Assembly: GCA_947475475.1 (NCBI GenBank)
Contig: CANJOG010000068.1
Span: 1 to 8,131 of the forward strand
Source of the DNA: Acetobacteraceae bacterium
GTDB lineage: Bacteria > Pseudomonadota > Alphaproteobacteria > Acetobacterales > Acetobacteraceae
Direction: 5' to 3'
DNA length: 8,131 bases
A program made the position numbers and the translations under genes. The notes under the pieces were generated by a model. The model had not been told where the DNA came from and did not search any database. It was given only the letters and a program-made list of their open reading frames with translations. Below are positions 7,801-8,131 of the stretch, piece after piece. How positions within the stretch are numbered: position 1 is the first letter of the stretch; each line of letters begins with the position of its first letter.

Positions 7801-8131
7801 GATAGAACGCGAGCAACCGCACGCCCGTATAATTGCCGTGCACTGAGGCCTCGGCTTCAAAATGGGGACCAGGTGCGGTGGCGAAGCGCTGTGCGCCAAA
7901 GACAGACGCCGCTTCTTTTGCGCGTGATACAGGAGGCGCGACACTTTGCTTGGCGGCACGCCAATGGATGAGGGGGTTTGTCCGATCGTCGGGGCTCATC
8001 CATTCACGCGCGTAGACCCGAGAATCAAACTGCGGATTCGGCCTTCGGCCTTCCCTGAAGCCCTGGACCAGATAATGTTCGAACGGATCGATCCCGGCTT
8101 CACGAACATCGGAATTGGACGCCACATACCA
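4895..8131 (-). CDS. Multidomain glycosyltransferase: WbsX/GH99-like, GT4 and GT2 (N-terminus outside window)
   Basis: The frame is open to the right edge (first codons read W-Y-V), so the GTG at 8125 is not a start and the protein exceeds the 1078 residues visible here. Residues 1-60 carry 'WY..N.DV...G.DP.EHYL..G..EGR.PNP.FD' repeats, common at the N-terminus of large bacterial glycosyltransferases. Residues 105-450 match the WbsX (GH99-like) family: LLAFYLPQFH (106-115), MWANENWSRRWDG (212-224) and NAWNEWAEG (420-428). Residues 457-787 are GT4: GVGYGDMRKGFDLF (644-657) and EDPYPTAVLEA (725-735), where Asp726 takes the place of the first Glu of E-x7-E, a variant familiar in this group. Residues 814-1050 are GT2: IVIDD (847-851), AEADD (903-907) as the DXD site, AGDW (1011-1014) and HALSVTS (1041-1047). 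No membrane segment is visible. It lies 70 bases upstream of the second glycosyltransferase gene and probably forms an operon with it. Surface polysaccharide synthesis is inferred from the families; WbsX activity (transferase or hydrolase) is itself unsettled. Confidence 0.92.
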   Translation of the reverse strand, partial: WYVASNSDVREAGIDPFEHYLVQGFREGRRPNPQFDSRVYAREWMSPDDRTNPLIHWRAAKQSVAPPVSRAKEAASVFGAQRFATAPGPHFEAEASVHGNYTGVRLLAFYLPQFHAIAENDMWWGKGFTDWRNVARAMPRFAGHYQPRTPRDLGFYDLSDSDVLHAQVKLARNAGLGGFVFYYYRFSGRRVLEAPVEKYLADRSIEFPFCLMWANENWSRRWDGSEQEILLKQDHDIHDDDAMIADFARHFRDPRYIRVSGRPLLFVYRPGIIPDCAARVARWRGVFQRQYGMVPLFVMAQCFGDEDPDQFGFDLAVEFPPHGLQKRGADISDRFEVFDPEFSAQVYSYAEIAEDARTTMYRASRVIPTVCPSWDNDARRQGKGLVLHGSTPDLYQSWLETALLSARHNPDLPEPIVCINAWNEWAEGAYLEPDVHFGSAYLNATGRALARIARDDVPRILLVGHDAFNAGAQQLLLHIGMRLRSVHGACVEFLLLGDGELRGRYEAVAPTIVLSTQDNPDQLAASYRQRGFGYAVVNSIGSARLCRPLTANGIRTTQLVHELPRLIERLALTDHAREAAACVHDIVFPCLAVRDAFMSMDNMPDRESSLLPQGTYRPVHFQASARRSTRKRLGVTSETVIVIGVGYGDMRKGFDLFLQLISQMPALGAAMGIWLGEIDSYLHANLKGDIDALVLADRLVLPGHRDHDIGDYLSAADVFASVAREDPYPTAVLEAISTGLPVLAFEGAGGAPELIKELACGAVVPALRVPDMAARAVQLGLASQLSRRRTRQDDRFDFGAYVRSLLGVVVPALPRISAVVLSANYERYMQSRLSSIFRQKVPLHEIIVIDDHSSDSSVDLARKIAADFGREVRIIASDKRSGRVMLQWEKAIEAATGDYLWIAEADDHGSDDLLAVLINAMRGRDIVMAFADSAAIDQNGDVMWNSHADYYRSCGAEALLNQTYFPAREFAEVFLRESNLVINVSATLWRRTALADAFRKWRNELVALQAAGDWLLYFAALHTSEQEVAFVNEPLNYHRRHALSVTSRTTPDARDEEIRFVAERIQSRVSATGLRAAE
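7430..7447. repeat. 18-bp palindrome inside the WbsX-like coding region
   Basis: ATCCTGCT (7430-7437) and AGCAGGAT (7440-7447) are perfect inverted arms around the two bases TG. On the coding strand it encodes I-L-L-K-Q-D, part of a segment that looks conserved in WbsX-like proteins, so the symmetry may be a by-product of the codons. The palindrome is certain; a function is not. Confidence 0.5.
7952..8131 (-). repeat. N-terminal 'DP-x-x-HYL' repeat units of the large glycosyltransferase
   Basis: The first visible unit, residues 1-36, reads WYVASNSDV, then DPFEHYL and GFREGRRPNPQFD, the standard form of this repeat. A second, degenerate unit follows (residues 37-60) with Y40, N52-P-L-I-H-W57 in the matching places but without the GxxEGR part. 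More units may lie beyond the right edge. The repeat is commonly found in front of glycosyltransferase modules; its role is unknown, with assembly or partner binding as possibilities. Confidence 0.72.

Overview
The window is a GC-rich (about 60% by eye), gene-dense piece of bacterial chromosome with no RNA gene, CRISPR array or recognisable mobile element. The ZapE (AFG1-type) protein and the Rieske oxygenase fit an alphaproteobacterium, possibly a sphingomonad or a relative. That placement is an impression from protein style, not a proof.

Layout, left to right. Positions 1-618 (+) hold the C-terminal half of a Rieske-type aromatic ring-hydroxylating dioxygenase alpha subunit, cut by the left edge. 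Positions 619-668 are a short convergent gap with an imperfect hairpin (630-662) that may end transcription from both sides. Positions 669-1802 (-) encode the cell-division ATPase ZapE. Positions 1846-4824 (-) encode a 992-residue protein: TPR-like helices, a duplicated beta-rich module, a GT2 (GT-A fold) domain, then a GT4-like (GT-B fold) domain. Positions 4895-8131 (-) encode at least 1078 residues of a second large protein, cut at its N-terminus by the right edge: 'DPFEHYL'-type repeats, a WbsX/GH99-like domain, a GT4 domain, then a GT2 domain.

The three minus-strand genes run in one direction with gaps of 70 and 43 bases and no evident terminator between them, so they may be one transcription unit ending in zapE. 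The two large proteins together carry at least five carbohydrate-active modules. Their GT2 and GT4 modules are in opposite order (GT4-GT2 in the upstream protein, GT2-GT4 in the downstream one). Both lack membrane segments in the visible part, so they probably act in the cytoplasm on lipid-linked or nucleotide-linked substrates, building a surface polysaccharide such as O-antigen, capsule or exopolysaccharide. The window therefore looks like the end of a polysaccharide locus beside housekeeping and catabolic genes. No gap without a gene exceeds 70 bases.
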